The notes beneath the pieces are model-generated. The model worked only from the letters and a program-made list of their open reading frames with translations. It was not told where the DNA came from and did no database searches. Source: Bacteroidota bacterium (GTDB taxonomy: Bacteria; Bacteroidota; Bacteroidia; Palsa-965). From it: a DNA stretch of 57,867 nucleotides. The first letter of the stretch is position 1, and each line of letters begins with the position of its first letter. The stretch spans positions 1 through 57,867 of the forward strand of contig JABDAO010000007.1 in assembly GCA_013289095.1 (NCBI GenBank), in the 5' to 3' direction. The position numbers and the translations under genes are program-made. This document shows positions 43,199 to 52,468 of this stretch, piece after piece.

Positions 43199-43776
43199 GG
43201 TTGTTGGTCCATAAATATTTTCAAATTGCGCTTTCCATTCTGGATATAGCTTTTTACATCATTGAGCGAATACCCGGTGGTTTCCACAATCTCCCGATAG
43301 CTTTTTTCTTTTATATAAAATAACTCCACACAGATGCGTTGTCCTTCGTTCAGTTTTTCAATACCCTGTTCGAGTTTGGTGAGTTGCTGTTCTTTCTCGA
43401 GTACAGGGTTATGATGCAATTCAAACCCCGATTCCATATCGGGCCGGAGGTCTTTCTTTAGCTCTTTTTGGTTCTTTTGAAGGCTTTGAGCGCTGCGTAA
43501 GTGCATGAGGCAGTGATTCTTGGATACAGAAAACAACCATCCTTTGAAATTGGCTACTTCGTGTTTTAACAGATCGGCCAAGAGACGCTCGAAAATGAGG
43601 CTTTGGACGTCTTTGGCTTTGTCTTCATCCCGGAGGTATTTCATGCATACCCCGTAAACCAGGTGCATATACCGTTTAAAAAGCTCGCCTACACAGAGGT
43701 TTTCGCCGGTTTCCTTGTATTTGGCAACCAGCTCGGCATCCGAAAGATTCCGTATGTTAGAGGAGACGAGAACCAC
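43195..43776 (-). CDS. ECF RNA polymerase sigma-70 factor
   Basis: LVAKYKETGENLCVGELFKRYMHLVYGVCMKYLRDEDKAKDVQSLIFERLL...CVELFYIKEKSYREIVETTGYSLNDVKSYIQNGKRNLK. Confidence 0.94.
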   Translation of the reverse strand: MVLVSSNIRNLSDAELVAKYKETGENLCVGELFKRYMHLVYGVCMKYLRDEDKAKDVQSLIFERLLADLLKHEVANFKGWLFSVSKNHCLMHLRSAQSLQKNQKELKKDLRPDMESGFELHHNPVLEKEQQLTKLEQGIEKLNEGQRICVELFYIKEKSYREIVETTGYSLNDVKSYIQNGKRNLKIFMDQQP

Positions 43777-43854
43777 GCTTTGTAAAGGTATGAAAAAGAG
43801 GCTAGCCGGCCGGGATTAGGAGATGTCAGGGGATAGAAAAATCCCTCTTGCCTC

Positions 43855-44769
43855 CTAACTTCTGATTTCCCAGACCATCAGCGAGCGGTCATCCCCGGCT
43901 GATACCAGGCAAGCCGGATCGTCTGACCAGTACAATGCATTGACCGAATTTACATGCCCTTCGTGAATTTCCTTGTTGATGCGCAGTAAAAACTCGTTTG
44001 TAGATGCATCCCAGATTTTAATGGTCTTGTCGCGGCTGGAGGTGGCGTATAATTTATGATCCGGACTGAATTGAATGGAGTAGATAGAAAAATTATGGGC
44101 CGGGATCGAAAAGCGGGGAGAAGCACTGTCTTCCAGGGCCCAACCATTCAAATGTGCATCTTTCCCGCCAGTGAGTATAAGCTTGCCCTGGGGATGATAT
44201 CTTACGGCATTGACCGAAAGCGTATGTGCTTTGAAACGGTTTGTTTGGGCAAGCGTAATGGCATCGAGCAAGATGATATCACCATCGCCGGTGGCAATGG
44301 CAAGTTCTGTTTGCTGAACATTGAGATCGAGCTGACGGAGCTTTGAATTGCTGAGTCGTTGTATTTTACGTGCAGAGCGTGTAGCGAGGTCGCACACGGC
44401 AAACCGCCCATCGGCCCCAAGTGTATAAAATGAATTATGTTTTGCCGAGTAGCGTATTGAAAACACCTGAGAAAGGTGGTTTTTCAGCACCTTGATTTCC
44501 TGCTTCTTTTCAAGGTCAATGATGTGGATATTGCCTATGGATGTACCGGCAAGCAACAGATTTTGTTCGCGGATGAAACATAAACTGTACACCGGGTTTG
44601 GAAGATGCGCCAGAAAGGGGATGTTCTTACGTGTAAACAAATCCCACGCGGTGATCACACAATCGGCTCCGCCCGAGAAGACCATACCTGGCTCCGGTCC
44701 AGGTTCGAGTGCATAGATGGCCCCCTGATGACCGGTTAACGATTTAAGTAAAATAGCTTGAATTTTCAC
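43855..44769 (-). CDS. WD40 repeat protein
   Basis: Repeated GH..S/A-V..V/L ... D..IKIWD motifs (SSRDKTIKIWDAST, SAGDDRSLMVWEI). Confidence 0.93.
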   Translation of the reverse strand: MKIQAILLKSLTGHQGAIYALEPGPEPGMVFSGGADCVITAWDLFTRKNIPFLAHLPNPVYSLCFIREQNLLLAGTSIGNIHIIDLEKKQEIKVLKNHLSQVFSIRYSAKHNSFYTLGADGRFAVCDLATRSARKIQRLSNSKLRQLDLNVQQTELAIATGDGDIILLDAITLAQTNRFKAHTLSVNAVRYHPQGKLILTGGKDAHLNGWALEDSASPRFSIPAHNFSIYSIQFSPDHKLYATSSRDKTIKIWDASTNEFLLRINKEIHEGHVNSVNALYWSDDPACLVSAGDDRSLMVWEIRS

Positions 44770-44826
44770 GGCTTTAAATTACACATTCGGTTTGAAGGGA
44801 ATCTTTGAAATGAATATTTTTAGGAG

Positions 44827-45270
44827 ATGAATTCAGGTCACTATACGCTAATGTATGACAAGTCTTCTATGGGTTTTGAATTTGAAAGCATTGGGAAAAA
44901 AGGTGCGATCGAGAAGGTTGTTCAATTTAGTCATACCGGTTTGCCGGATACCTATAATCTTGGTTTAGGAGACAAGGATGTCAGATCAGGTAGAATAGAT
45001 GATGATGTGATATCCGATAATGGTGATAGTAAAAAAGTGCTTGCTACTGTAGCCAGGGCAGTAATACGTTTTTTTGAGCAAAACACCTCCTGTCAGATAA
45101 TAGCTATAGAAGGTACTAAAAGCAGAACAAAGCTCTGTCAAATTGGGATTTCGAACAACTTAGAAGAGATAACTAAAAATTTTATCATCTATGGACTCAA
45201 AGATCGTAAATGGCAAGTCTTTGAGAGAGGACAGAATTATGAAGCTTTCCTGATAAAAGAGAAGGAGTAA
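44827..45270 (+). CDS. DUF6934 family protein
   Basis: YTLMYDKSSMGFEFESIGKKGAIEKVVQFSHTG...YNLGLGDKD...DDDVISDNGDSKKVLATVARAVIRFFEQ...IEGTKSRTKLCQIGI. Confidence 0.75.
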   Translation: MNSGHYTLMYDKSSMGFEFESIGKKGAIEKVVQFSHTGLPDTYNLGLGDKDVRSGRIDDDVISDNGDSKKVLATVARAVIRFFEQNTSCQIIAIEGTKSRTKLCQIGISNNLEEITKNFIIYGLKDRKWQVFERGQNYEAFLIKEKE

Positions 45271-45293
45271 TTTTCGTATCGTTGTATTGTTAA

Positions 45294-45440
45294 TGAAAAC
45301 TCAAAATGAAAAGGACAAAATAAAGAGGAAGAAAAGGGCAGTTCCTGATTCATCTACTAAGCTGATATAGGATGAGAGCCTCAATGAGATGAGTAAAACC
45401 ATCCTTTTTCCCAAAAAATGGAAATGGCGAATAGGATCTT
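45294..45440 (+). pseudogene. Possible decayed small partner ORF downstream of DUF6934 gene
   Basis: MKTQNEKDKIKRKKRAVPDSSTKLI(TAG)DESLNEMSKTILFPKKWKWRIGS(TAG): same frame reads through one internal stop. Confidence 0.35.
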
Positions 45441-45510
45441 AGCCACTACGAAGCTACCCTCTTGATTTTGTCATGTGCCAGTTTGGAACCGTTAAGTCAT
45501 TCTCTTCCTC

Positions 45511-45538
45511 AAAAGCCCTCCCAGGAGGGCTTTTGTAA
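45511..45538 (+). terminator. Terminator hairpin
   Basis: aaaagccctcccaggagggcttttgt. Confidence 0.75.
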
Positions 45539-45610
45539 TTCCCTTCATTTCTTCCCGTACATTAATTTATCTGCATCCTGTCGGCCCTGCTTTTTTTCGG
45601 CTTAGTTTTA

Positions 45611-45713
45611 TACCCATTCTTAGCCATTTTAGGGATTTTGTGCCTGAGAAAGTGGCTTAGAATGGGTTATACCGAGGGGGTACTGTTTGTATTCTCATGT
45701 TCTTTCGGTATAT
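45611..45713 (+). repeat. Hairpin element family 2, copy 2, upstream of small zinc-ribbon gene
   Basis: tacccattcttagccatttt / aaagtggcttagaatgggtta, then ttataccgagggg...attctcatgttctttcggtata; parallels 27513-27612 with compensatory stem changes. Confidence 0.75.
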
Positions 45714-45789
45714 CGCTTCAACAGAAACCTCTGGAAAACAGCTAATAAACATTCACGAGTATCAGATAAACCATAAAAATCACAGTCAC

Positions 45790-45981
45790 ATGGCAGTTTC
45801 TATTTGTCCCAAATGCGGTTCAGGTTCGTTCGAAGTGGTTGAGCACTCGCCTTTACACGCCAAATTCGCGATGTTATTTGTACAGTGTCTCTATTGCGGG
45901 GCTGTGGTGGGTGTTACACACCGAACAGATACCGATAAATTGCTGGTAAAAATTGCAGAATCACTGAATATTCATGTTTAA
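45790..45981 (+). CDS. Small zinc-ribbon protein
   Basis: MAVSICPKCGSGSFEVVEHSPLHAKFAMLFVQCLYCGAVVGV, two CxxC pairs. Confidence 0.75.
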   Translation: MAVSICPKCGSGSFEVVEHSPLHAKFAMLFVQCLYCGAVVGVTHRTDTDKLLVKIAESLNIHV

Positions 45982-46373
45982 TGCGGCTCAATCAGCAGGG
46001 GGCAGGTGCATTTTTATGCTGGTTTACCGCCGGATGACGTACCTCCCCGCCCTTTTTCTGCCATCCAGCTGTTTATGTTATAGCTAAGTGGCGCTTAATC
46101 AGGGCCTTGTCTGCTTCCTCGCCTTTGGGTATACGCATTTGTCTTCCTTGAACGGATTCTTGTCGCATCCGAGAAGATGTATGTCCTCCCCGAAACCAGT
46201 GTTGTCCTAATATGAAACCATGTCGGCCCTGCCCGAGCAGATTCTTCTTTTATATGAATCGTTGTTCGTTCTGTCAGTTCTAAACCTTAGCGGAAGACCG
46301 GAATAGCATCCTATTTACCGACAAAATGTCAGGCAGTGTTCGTGGTACGTGGTTTGACAGCCGGGAGCCTGTT

Positions 46374-46775
46374 ATGTTTCAACGCGATTATATATCCCGC
46401 ATTATCGAAGAAATGAGCGACATCCCTGCCCGGGTGATGGATTCCCGTCTTTCTGGAAAGGTGGAAAGGGCCTGGGAGCAGATTCATGCATTTTATGCGA
46501 CCTATCCCAAATTCAAACCACCCCATCTCCTGGATCTTACACCAGCCGAAATTCTTGGTAGCTTCGCACCCGGAAATATACTGGAGTTGGAACCGGTTGC
46601 TGCCCTGTTGTGCGAAGAAGGAGAATTGCTGTTGCTTCAGGATAAAAAGGAGGCCTTCCGGAGATGGAAGAAAGCGCTGGAATACCTCGACTTTGTAAAT
46701 GAGCACGACAGCCAAACATATTCCGGTGAAAGAGTAGAGCGCATCCGGGTACTGAAAGAGAAATTATGCGGATGA
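46374..46775 (+). CDS. Hypothetical protein
   Basis: MFQRDYISRIIEEMSDIPARVMDSRL...; helical protein, start chosen at 46374. Confidence 0.65.
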   Translation: MFQRDYISRIIEEMSDIPARVMDSRLSGKVERAWEQIHAFYATYPKFKPPHLLDLTPAEILGSFAPGNILELEPVAALLCEEGELLLLQDKKEAFRRWKKALEYLDFVNEHDSQTYSGERVERIRVLKEKLCG

Positions 46776-46841
46776 GTACAGTACCCCCCTCGGGTACATT
46801 TTAAAGGAATGAAAAAATAAATAAAACTAAACTCAATACTT

Positions 46842-47444
46842 ATGAAAAACAGTTCAATTATCCTCGGAGTTGTGCTTTTGTTGTTGGCCATCTTTTTTAT
46901 GAATGGTTGTAGCACCCGTAATAGTCTTGTTGATATGGATGTAAAAGTTCAGGCGCAATGGCACCAGGTAGAAAACCAATATCAACGCCGGAGCGATCTG
47001 ATCCCGAATTTGGTTGCAGTGGTTCAGAATTATGCAGATTTTGAAAAGTCAACACTCGAAGGGGTTATTGCTGCACGGGCAAAAGCAACACAAATCACCA
47101 TCGATCCCAGCAAGCTGGATGAAGCATCGATTCGAAAATTTCAACAGGCACAGGGTGCGGTAAGCTCTTCGTTGGGCCGTTTACTAGCGGTATCAGAGAA
47201 CTATCCACAACTCAAAGCAAATGAAAATTTCATGGGCCTTCAGACCCAGCTGGAAGGCACCGAAAATCGTATCTCTACCGAGCGGATGGCTTTTAACGAG
47301 GCCGTTCAACAATACAATGCTTCCATACGCCGATTCCCGGCTAATATCTGGGCCGGGATGTTTGGATTCAATCAGAAAGCATTTTTCGAAATGAAAGAAG
47401 GAGCGGATACGGCCCCCGATGTCAACAAATTATTCAAAAAATAA
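46842..47444 (+). CDS. LemA family protein
   Basis: SLVDMDVKVQAQWHQVENQYQRRSDLIPNLVAVVQNYADFEKSTLEGVIAARAKA...FMGLQTQLEGTENRISTERMAFNEAVQQYNASIRRFP. Confidence 0.97.
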   Translation: MKNSSIILGVVLLLLAIFFMNGCSTRNSLVDMDVKVQAQWHQVENQYQRRSDLIPNLVAVVQNYADFEKSTLEGVIAARAKATQITIDPSKLDEASIRKFQQAQGAVSSSLGRLLAVSENYPQLKANENFMGLQTQLEGTENRISTERMAFNEAVQQYNASIRRFPANIWAGMFGFNQKAFFEMKEGADTAPDVNKLFKK

Positions 47445-47455
47445 ACCACTTCCGC

Positions 47456-47899
47456 ATGTCAGAGAAACAAGCAAAGGAATTCTTCAGCGAAGAAGAAAAA
47501 TTATCCATTCGCGATGCCATTGTAGCAGCCGAGACCCATACTTCGGGCGAAATACGTGTGCATGTCGAAAACCATTGCAAAGGCGATGCGGTGAAACACG
47601 CCGAAAAAGTATTTGCCCGGCTCAAGATGAACAAAACAGCCGAACGGAACGGGGTGCTATTCTTCGTGGCCGTGCTCGACCGCACCTTTGTCATCTATGG
47701 CGATGTGGGCATACACAGCCACGTACCCGAGAATTTTTGGGATTCGGTGAGAGACCACATGCTTCCCTTCTTCAAACAGAAACAGTTTACCAAAGGCTTG
47801 TGCGAAGGCATACGTCTGGCGGGTGATAAACTGCAGGAGCATTTTCCTCACCAGGACGATGACAAAGACGAGTTACCGAATGAAGTAAGTTTTTCCTAA
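47456..47899 (+). CDS. TPM domain-containing protein
   Basis: IRDAIVAAETHTSGEIRVHVENHCKGDAVKHAEKVFARLKMNKTAERNGVLFFVAVLDRTFVIYGDVGIH. Confidence 0.93.
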   Translation: MSEKQAKEFFSEEEKLSIRDAIVAAETHTSGEIRVHVENHCKGDAVKHAEKVFARLKMNKTAERNGVLFFVAVLDRTFVIYGDVGIHSHVPENFWDSVRDHMLPFFKQKQFTKGLCEGIRLAGDKLQEHFPHQDDDKDELPNEVSFS

Positions 47900-47908
47900 A
47901 TCAACATC

Positions 47909-48700
47909 ATGATCCGATCCCGGCATTTTATACTCATTCTGCTTTCCTTTTTTGCTTCAATTGGCGCTATGCAGGCCCAGGATGGAATACCCGACAGGCC
48001 CTCTCCGCCTCATCTGGTAAACATCCTTTCTAAAAATTCGACAATCCTTTCTCCTGCAGAGGTCACTGCGTTGGAAGCCAGATTGGTTGAATTCGGGAAC
48101 GCGACCTCCAACCAGATCTGTATCCTGATTGTGGATGATCTCAAAGGCATGGAGCCGAATGATTATGCCACGCGTGTCATTCGTACTTGGAAGGTGGGTC
48201 AGGAGAAACTGAATAATGGCATTGTAATCCTGATTAAACCGAAGACGGGTTCAGAAAATGGGCAGGCTTACATCACTACCGGGTATGGCCTGGAAGGAGC
48301 TATTCCTGACATCACCTGTAAAAAGATTATGGAGCATGAAATGATCCCGCATTTCAGACAAGGGCAGTATGCCGACGGGATCAACGCTTCGGTAGATGTT
48401 TTGATGTCGCTTGCAAAAGGCGAATACAACTCCGATGCGTATGCCAAGCGTGTAGGCAGGGCAAGCGGAGCGAGGAGCCCCAATGCGGTTGCCATTATTG
48501 TAATAATCATCCTGGGTATATTTTTCTTATTCATCCGTGGCGGTGGGATGGGCGGAGGAAGTGGCGGTGGCGGTTTCTGGATAGGTGGAGGAGGATTTGG
48601 CGGCGGAGGTGGCGGTGGTTTTGGAGGCGGTGGAGGCGGCGGTTTCGGCGGTTTTGGAGGCGGAAGCGGTGGAGGCGGTGGCGCCGGAGGCAGCTGGTAA
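47909..48700 (+). CDS. TPM domain-containing membrane protein with Gly-rich C-terminus
   Basis: ILSPAEVTALEARLVEFGNATSNQICILIVDDLKGMEPNDYATRVIRTWKVGQEKLNNGIVILI...YGLEGAIPD; GGGGFGGGGGGGFGGFGGGSGGGGGAGGSW. Confidence 0.95.
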   Translation: MIRSRHFILILLSFFASIGAMQAQDGIPDRPSPPHLVNILSKNSTILSPAEVTALEARLVEFGNATSNQICILIVDDLKGMEPNDYATRVIRTWKVGQEKLNNGIVILIKPKTGSENGQAYITTGYGLEGAIPDITCKKIMEHEMIPHFRQGQYADGINASVDVLMSLAKGEYNSDAYAKRVGRASGARSPNAVAIIVIIILGIFFLFIRGGGMGGGSGGGGFWIGGGGFGGGGGGGFGGGGGGGFGGFGGGSGGGGGAGGSW

Positions 48701-48757
48701 ATGAAATACATATTCTTTCTTCAGGAAATGAAGACTGACAAACAGGGTTTTTAGTTT

Positions 48758-49507
48758 ATGTCAAGAGCAAAGATTGGCAAATGGGTGGGAGGTACCCTGG
48801 GCTGGGCATTCGGAGGCCCGGTAGGCGCCTTGCTTGGTTTTGCCATTGGGGCCATGATAGATACCGCTGAGTTTGAAGTCTCTACCGGTGGTGCAGGCCA
48901 AGCTGCACGTTTCAGGCCTCAAACTTCTACCTATGGCGATTTCAGCGCCAGTCTGCTCATCCTTTCGGCAGCAGTAATGAAGGCTGATGGCAAACACCTC
49001 AAATCCGAACTTGATTATGTACGCAAATTCTTTGTCCTCCAGTTTGGCGAAGCGCATACCCTGCAAGCCATGGTCACATTCCGTGATTTGCTTCATAAAG
49101 AGATACCGGTAGCCGAAGTCTGTGTACAGATCAGACAGTTTATGCCCCTTCCTCAGCGTTTGCAACTGGTACATTACCTGTTTGGCATCGCCCAGGCCGA
49201 TGGGGTGGTCGATCAAACAGAGGTTGATGTCATCCAGATGATTTCGGCCGGTTTGGGTATCCCTGCGGCAGATTTTAATTCGCTGAAAGCAATGTATTTC
49301 AGGGATGTGCATAGTGATTACCGGATTCTGGAAACAGAACCTTCGGTAAGCGATGAGGACTTGAAAAAAGCTTACCGCCGTATGGCCGTGAAATATCACC
49401 CCGATAAAGTAAGCCAGCTGGGCGAAGAAGTGCAACGCGCAGCGAAAGAGAAATTCCAAAAGGTACAGGATGCCTACGAACACATCCGGAAACAACGCGG
49501 TTTATAA
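48758..49507 (+). CDS. TerB/DnaJ domain (DjlA-like) co-chaperone
   Basis: GGPVGALLGFAIGAMID; TerB-like core; C-terminal J domain DYRILETEPSVSDEDLKKAYRRMAVKYHPDKV. Confidence 0.95.
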   Translation: MSRAKIGKWVGGTLGWAFGGPVGALLGFAIGAMIDTAEFEVSTGGAGQAARFRPQTSTYGDFSASLLILSAAVMKADGKHLKSELDYVRKFFVLQFGEAHTLQAMVTFRDLLHKEIPVAEVCVQIRQFMPLPQRLQLVHYLFGIAQADGVVDQTEVDVIQMISAGLGIPAADFNSLKAMYFRDVHSDYRILETEPSVSDEDLKKAYRRMAVKYHPDKVSQLGEEVQRAAKEKFQKVQDAYEHIRKQRGL

Positions 49508-49644
49508 CAAAGTGCGCTGCTCATTGCTGACGGCCCGCTTCTGCCTTGGTTTCTATTGAATTTTTAATGAAGCTCAAAAGAAGGAAGCCCCTGTCTTCAC
49601 CTGGTTTCTTTGTTGTATCTTTGATTCAATCCATTCAAAGCGGC

Positions 49645-51192
49645 ATGATAAGAAAGCGATCCAGCTACTGGCAACTAAGGGTATTGGTTTTGCTCGGTTT
49701 TCTGAGCGTGAACGCCCTGAAAGCCCAGTGGGTTACGATTCCCGATGCTCACTTTGTTTCCTGTCTTCAAGCGCTGGTGCCGGCTGCCATGAACGGAAAC
49801 CTGATGGATACCACCCATCCGGCTGTGACCACAACCACACACCGCATGCAGGTCAGTAAAAAAGCCATAGCTGATCTTACCGGCATTCAATATTTTCACG
49901 CCCTAACTTATTTAGATTGCAGCAATGATTCATTGGCAATGCTTCAATCGCTCCCCAACTCCATAGACAGCCTTGTCTGCGATACCAATAAGCTGGGCTC
50001 CATTTCTGCGCTTCCTGCTTCTTTGCTTTATCTTACCTGCCGGTCGAATATACTCGTTACACTTCCTGTTTTTCCTGTCAACACCCGTACGGTCGATTGC
50101 CGTTACAACCACCTGGATACGCTCAATTTGCTTCCAGCCGCATTACATACGCTCATTTGTTCCCAGAACCGTATTAACAATTTGCCAGCGCTTCCCACTG
50201 GCTTGCAGGTCTTGCGTTGTGACTGGAATAACCTCAATACGCTTCCTGCCTTGCCAAACACGTTGACATACCTTTCGTGTTATGATAATAATATCCTAAG
50301 CCTTCCTGTTTTCCCGGCCTCACTAACCTTTATAGATTGTGCTGATAATTTTATTACCACCATGCCTGCATTGCCGGCTTCGCTCCTGTATTTATTCTGC
50401 CAGAATGATGCTTTTGGCAGTCTGCCCCCGCTGCCATCGGGGCTCGTGATTTTGTACTGCAATTTAAACCCGCTTTCTGCAGGCTTGCCGCAACTGCCGG
50501 CTTCGCTTACCTTTCTGAATTGTTCGAACGATGTATTGAAGATCCTGCCCCCGCTGCCGCCTTTGCTAGACACCCTGCACTGCGAGGGGAACCGACACCT
50601 GACAACTCTACCGGCATTGCCCTCAAAATTGAGATACCTCAACTGTTCGAACGATAGCTTGACCCTGATCCCGCCCATACCGGGTTCTCTTCTTGCTTTG
50701 AATTGTCAGACCGATTTTCTGACCAGTTTGCCACAGCTGCCGGATTCTATCCAGGCGATCCTGTGTGGCAGCAACCAGATACACTGTTTCCCGGTTTTTC
50801 CTCCTTCGATCACTACACTTACTATTGATCCGAATCCATACGGTTGTGTATCCAATCATATCCCTGCCATGGGGGCCGATACGGTGACACATCCGCTTTG
50901 CGGCCCGGTTAACCAGTATAATTGCCCGATGGCGAGTAATATAGGCATCAGGCAATATTCGGAAAACACCGAAGGGCTTCATGTTTTTCCAAATCCCAGT
51001 ACAGGGTCTTTTTCGATCAGTTGTGAGCAGGTTGCAGCGTGGTTACAGGTTACCGATGTACTCGGAAGGATAGTTTTTTGGATAAAGCCTCAGGGCGAAA
51101 CACAGCAATTGCAACTCAAAACTCCTGGCGTGTATTTTATTCGGGTTAGTATGCCTTCTGGTATCCAAACTGGAAAAGCAGTGGTGAAGTAA
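49645..51192 (+). CDS. Secreted leucine-rich repeat protein with T9SS type A sorting domain
   Basis: About 15 LPxLPxxLxxLxCxxNxL repeats; C-terminal GLHVFPNPSTGSFSIS...YFIRVSMPSGIQTGKAVVK. Confidence 0.94.
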   Translation: MIRKRSSYWQLRVLVLLGFLSVNALKAQWVTIPDAHFVSCLQALVPAAMNGNLMDTTHPAVTTTTHRMQVSKKAIADLTGIQYFHALTYLDCSNDSLAMLQSLPNSIDSLVCDTNKLGSISALPASLLYLTCRSNILVTLPVFPVNTRTVDCRYNHLDTLNLLPAALHTLICSQNRINNLPALPTGLQVLRCDWNNLNTLPALPNTLTYLSCYDNNILSLPVFPASLTFIDCADNFITTMPALPASLLYLFCQNDAFGSLPPLPSGLVILYCNLNPLSAGLPQLPASLTFLNCSNDVLKILPPLPPLLDTLHCEGNRHLTTLPALPSKLRYLNCSNDSLTLIPPIPGSLLALNCQTDFLTSLPQLPDSIQAILCGSNQIHCFPVFPPSITTLTIDPNPYGCVSNHIPAMGADTVTHPLCGPVNQYNCPMASNIGIRQYSENTEGLHVFPNPSTGSFSISCEQVAAWLQVTDVLGRIVFWIKPQGETQQLQLKTPGVYFIRVSMPSGIQTGKAVVK

Positions 51193-51317
51193 TTTCCCCT
51201 CTTGATGTGACTAACACGTTGTCTTATCCTTTAGGCAGTTATTATTAACTTTGTTTTCAACCTCTTCTGACTGAAGGAAGCGACTGTGATGCTTTTACCG
51301 TTATTTTCACAACCGGC

Positions 51318-51827
51318 ATGAAAAAAGGAATAAAATACCTAAGCATCATCCTGCCCTTGACCGGACTGTTGAGCTGCAATCCTCCACCGACAGAAATAGC
51401 CAAAGACCTGCATGAGCGTGTTGTTTATTTAGAAAAAGAACTTGCCAATACATACAAACCGGGTCTGGGCGAATTCATGAGTTCGATCCAGGTACACCAT
51501 GCAAAACTGTGGTTTGCAGGGGTCAATAAAAACTGGAAGCTGGCTGATTTTGAAATCCAGGAAATTAAAGAATCACTCGACGATATCCAGAAATTTTGTC
51601 AGGATAGGGAGGAAGTAAAATCAATCCCTATGCTTACACCCGCAATTGATTCGGTGATGAATACCATCAAACACCAAAACCTGGTCTCGTTTAAAAGCGG
51701 CTTTACATTTCTTACCGGTACCTGTAACAACTGCCACCAAAGCACCAACCACGAATTTAATGTGATACAGGTTCCCGAAATACCTCCGTTCAGTAACCAA
51801 CGTTTTTCGGTTGACATGGCGCACTAA
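51318..51827 (+). CDS. Putative lipoprotein with one CxxCH haem-binding-like motif
   Basis: Lipobox LTGLLSC; C-terminal TGTCNNCHQSTNHEFNVIQVP. Confidence 0.75.
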   Translation: MKKGIKYLSIILPLTGLLSCNPPPTEIAKDLHERVVYLEKELANTYKPGLGEFMSSIQVHHAKLWFAGVNKNWKLADFEIQEIKESLDDIQKFCQDREEVKSIPMLTPAIDSVMNTIKHQNLVSFKSGFTFLTGTCNNCHQSTNHEFNVIQVPEIPPFSNQRFSVDMAH

Positions 51828-52116
51828 ACATTTCTTTGTCTGTGATGTGAATAATCTCTGTGCCTCTGTGTGTTAAATACAACGAAAATCAAAGTCAAAT
51901 GGGCGCTGTAGAATGGGTTTGTATAAGAAAGTCCTGTATTTCAGAAGAAAAAATAAGTTTTTTTTGTTTCTGTTGAATTTTAAATAATTTAGCTCTATCA
52001 TCATCTTTCAGCACAGACAACATTGCATACAGGAGTACCGGAAAACCTGCGAACAGAGTACGGGGCGTAATCCGAAAAGCCTGATGAGTAGGAGCTCAAA
52101 ACTAATCTATCACTTC

Positions 52117-52389
52117 ATGAAAAAGTATGTACTTATCATTGCCGCAGCTACATTCCTGACTGCAACCGCATTCATCGTCCCACAACAAAATGCCAAGAGC
52201 GAAGCCAGTGAGCATCCTCGCATCGAGAAAGCCATCAAAGAACTTGAAAGCGCAATTGATTATATGGAAAAAGCTCCCCACGATTTTGGCGGACACAAGG
52301 CCGATGCCCTGGCAGATTCAAAAAAAGCGGTGAAGTCGTTGAAGCTGGCCCTGGCCTACCGCGCAAAGGAGGATAACAAGAAGAAATAA
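52117..52389 (+). CDS. Small exported hypothetical protein
   Basis: MKKYVLIIAAATFLTATAFIVPQQNAKSEASEHPRIEKAIKELESAIDYMEKAPHDFGGHKADALADSKKAVKSLKLAL. Confidence 0.75.
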   Translation: MKKYVLIIAAATFLTATAFIVPQQNAKSEASEHPRIEKAIKELESAIDYMEKAPHDFGGHKADALADSKKAVKSLKLALAYRAKEDNKKK

Positions 52390-52410
52390 CAAGGGTTCGT
52401 TTTTATACGT

Positions 52411-52460
52411 GCTTTGAGGCAAAAGCCCCATTCCTTTTCCAGGTTTGGGGCTTTTGCCAT
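52411..52460 (+). terminator. Terminator hairpin
   Basis: ggcaaaagccccattccttttccaggtttggggcttttgcc followed by attattttt. Confidence 0.8.
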
Positions 52461-52468
52461 TATTTTTA

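Noticed and set aside
48268-48711. 147-aa minus-strand poly-Pro ORF
   Set aside because: Antisense artefact of the Gly-rich TPM tail (ggc/gga codons read backwards).
48761-49495. 244-aa minus-strand ORF
   Set aside because: Antisense to the J-domain gene, which carries the HPD motif.
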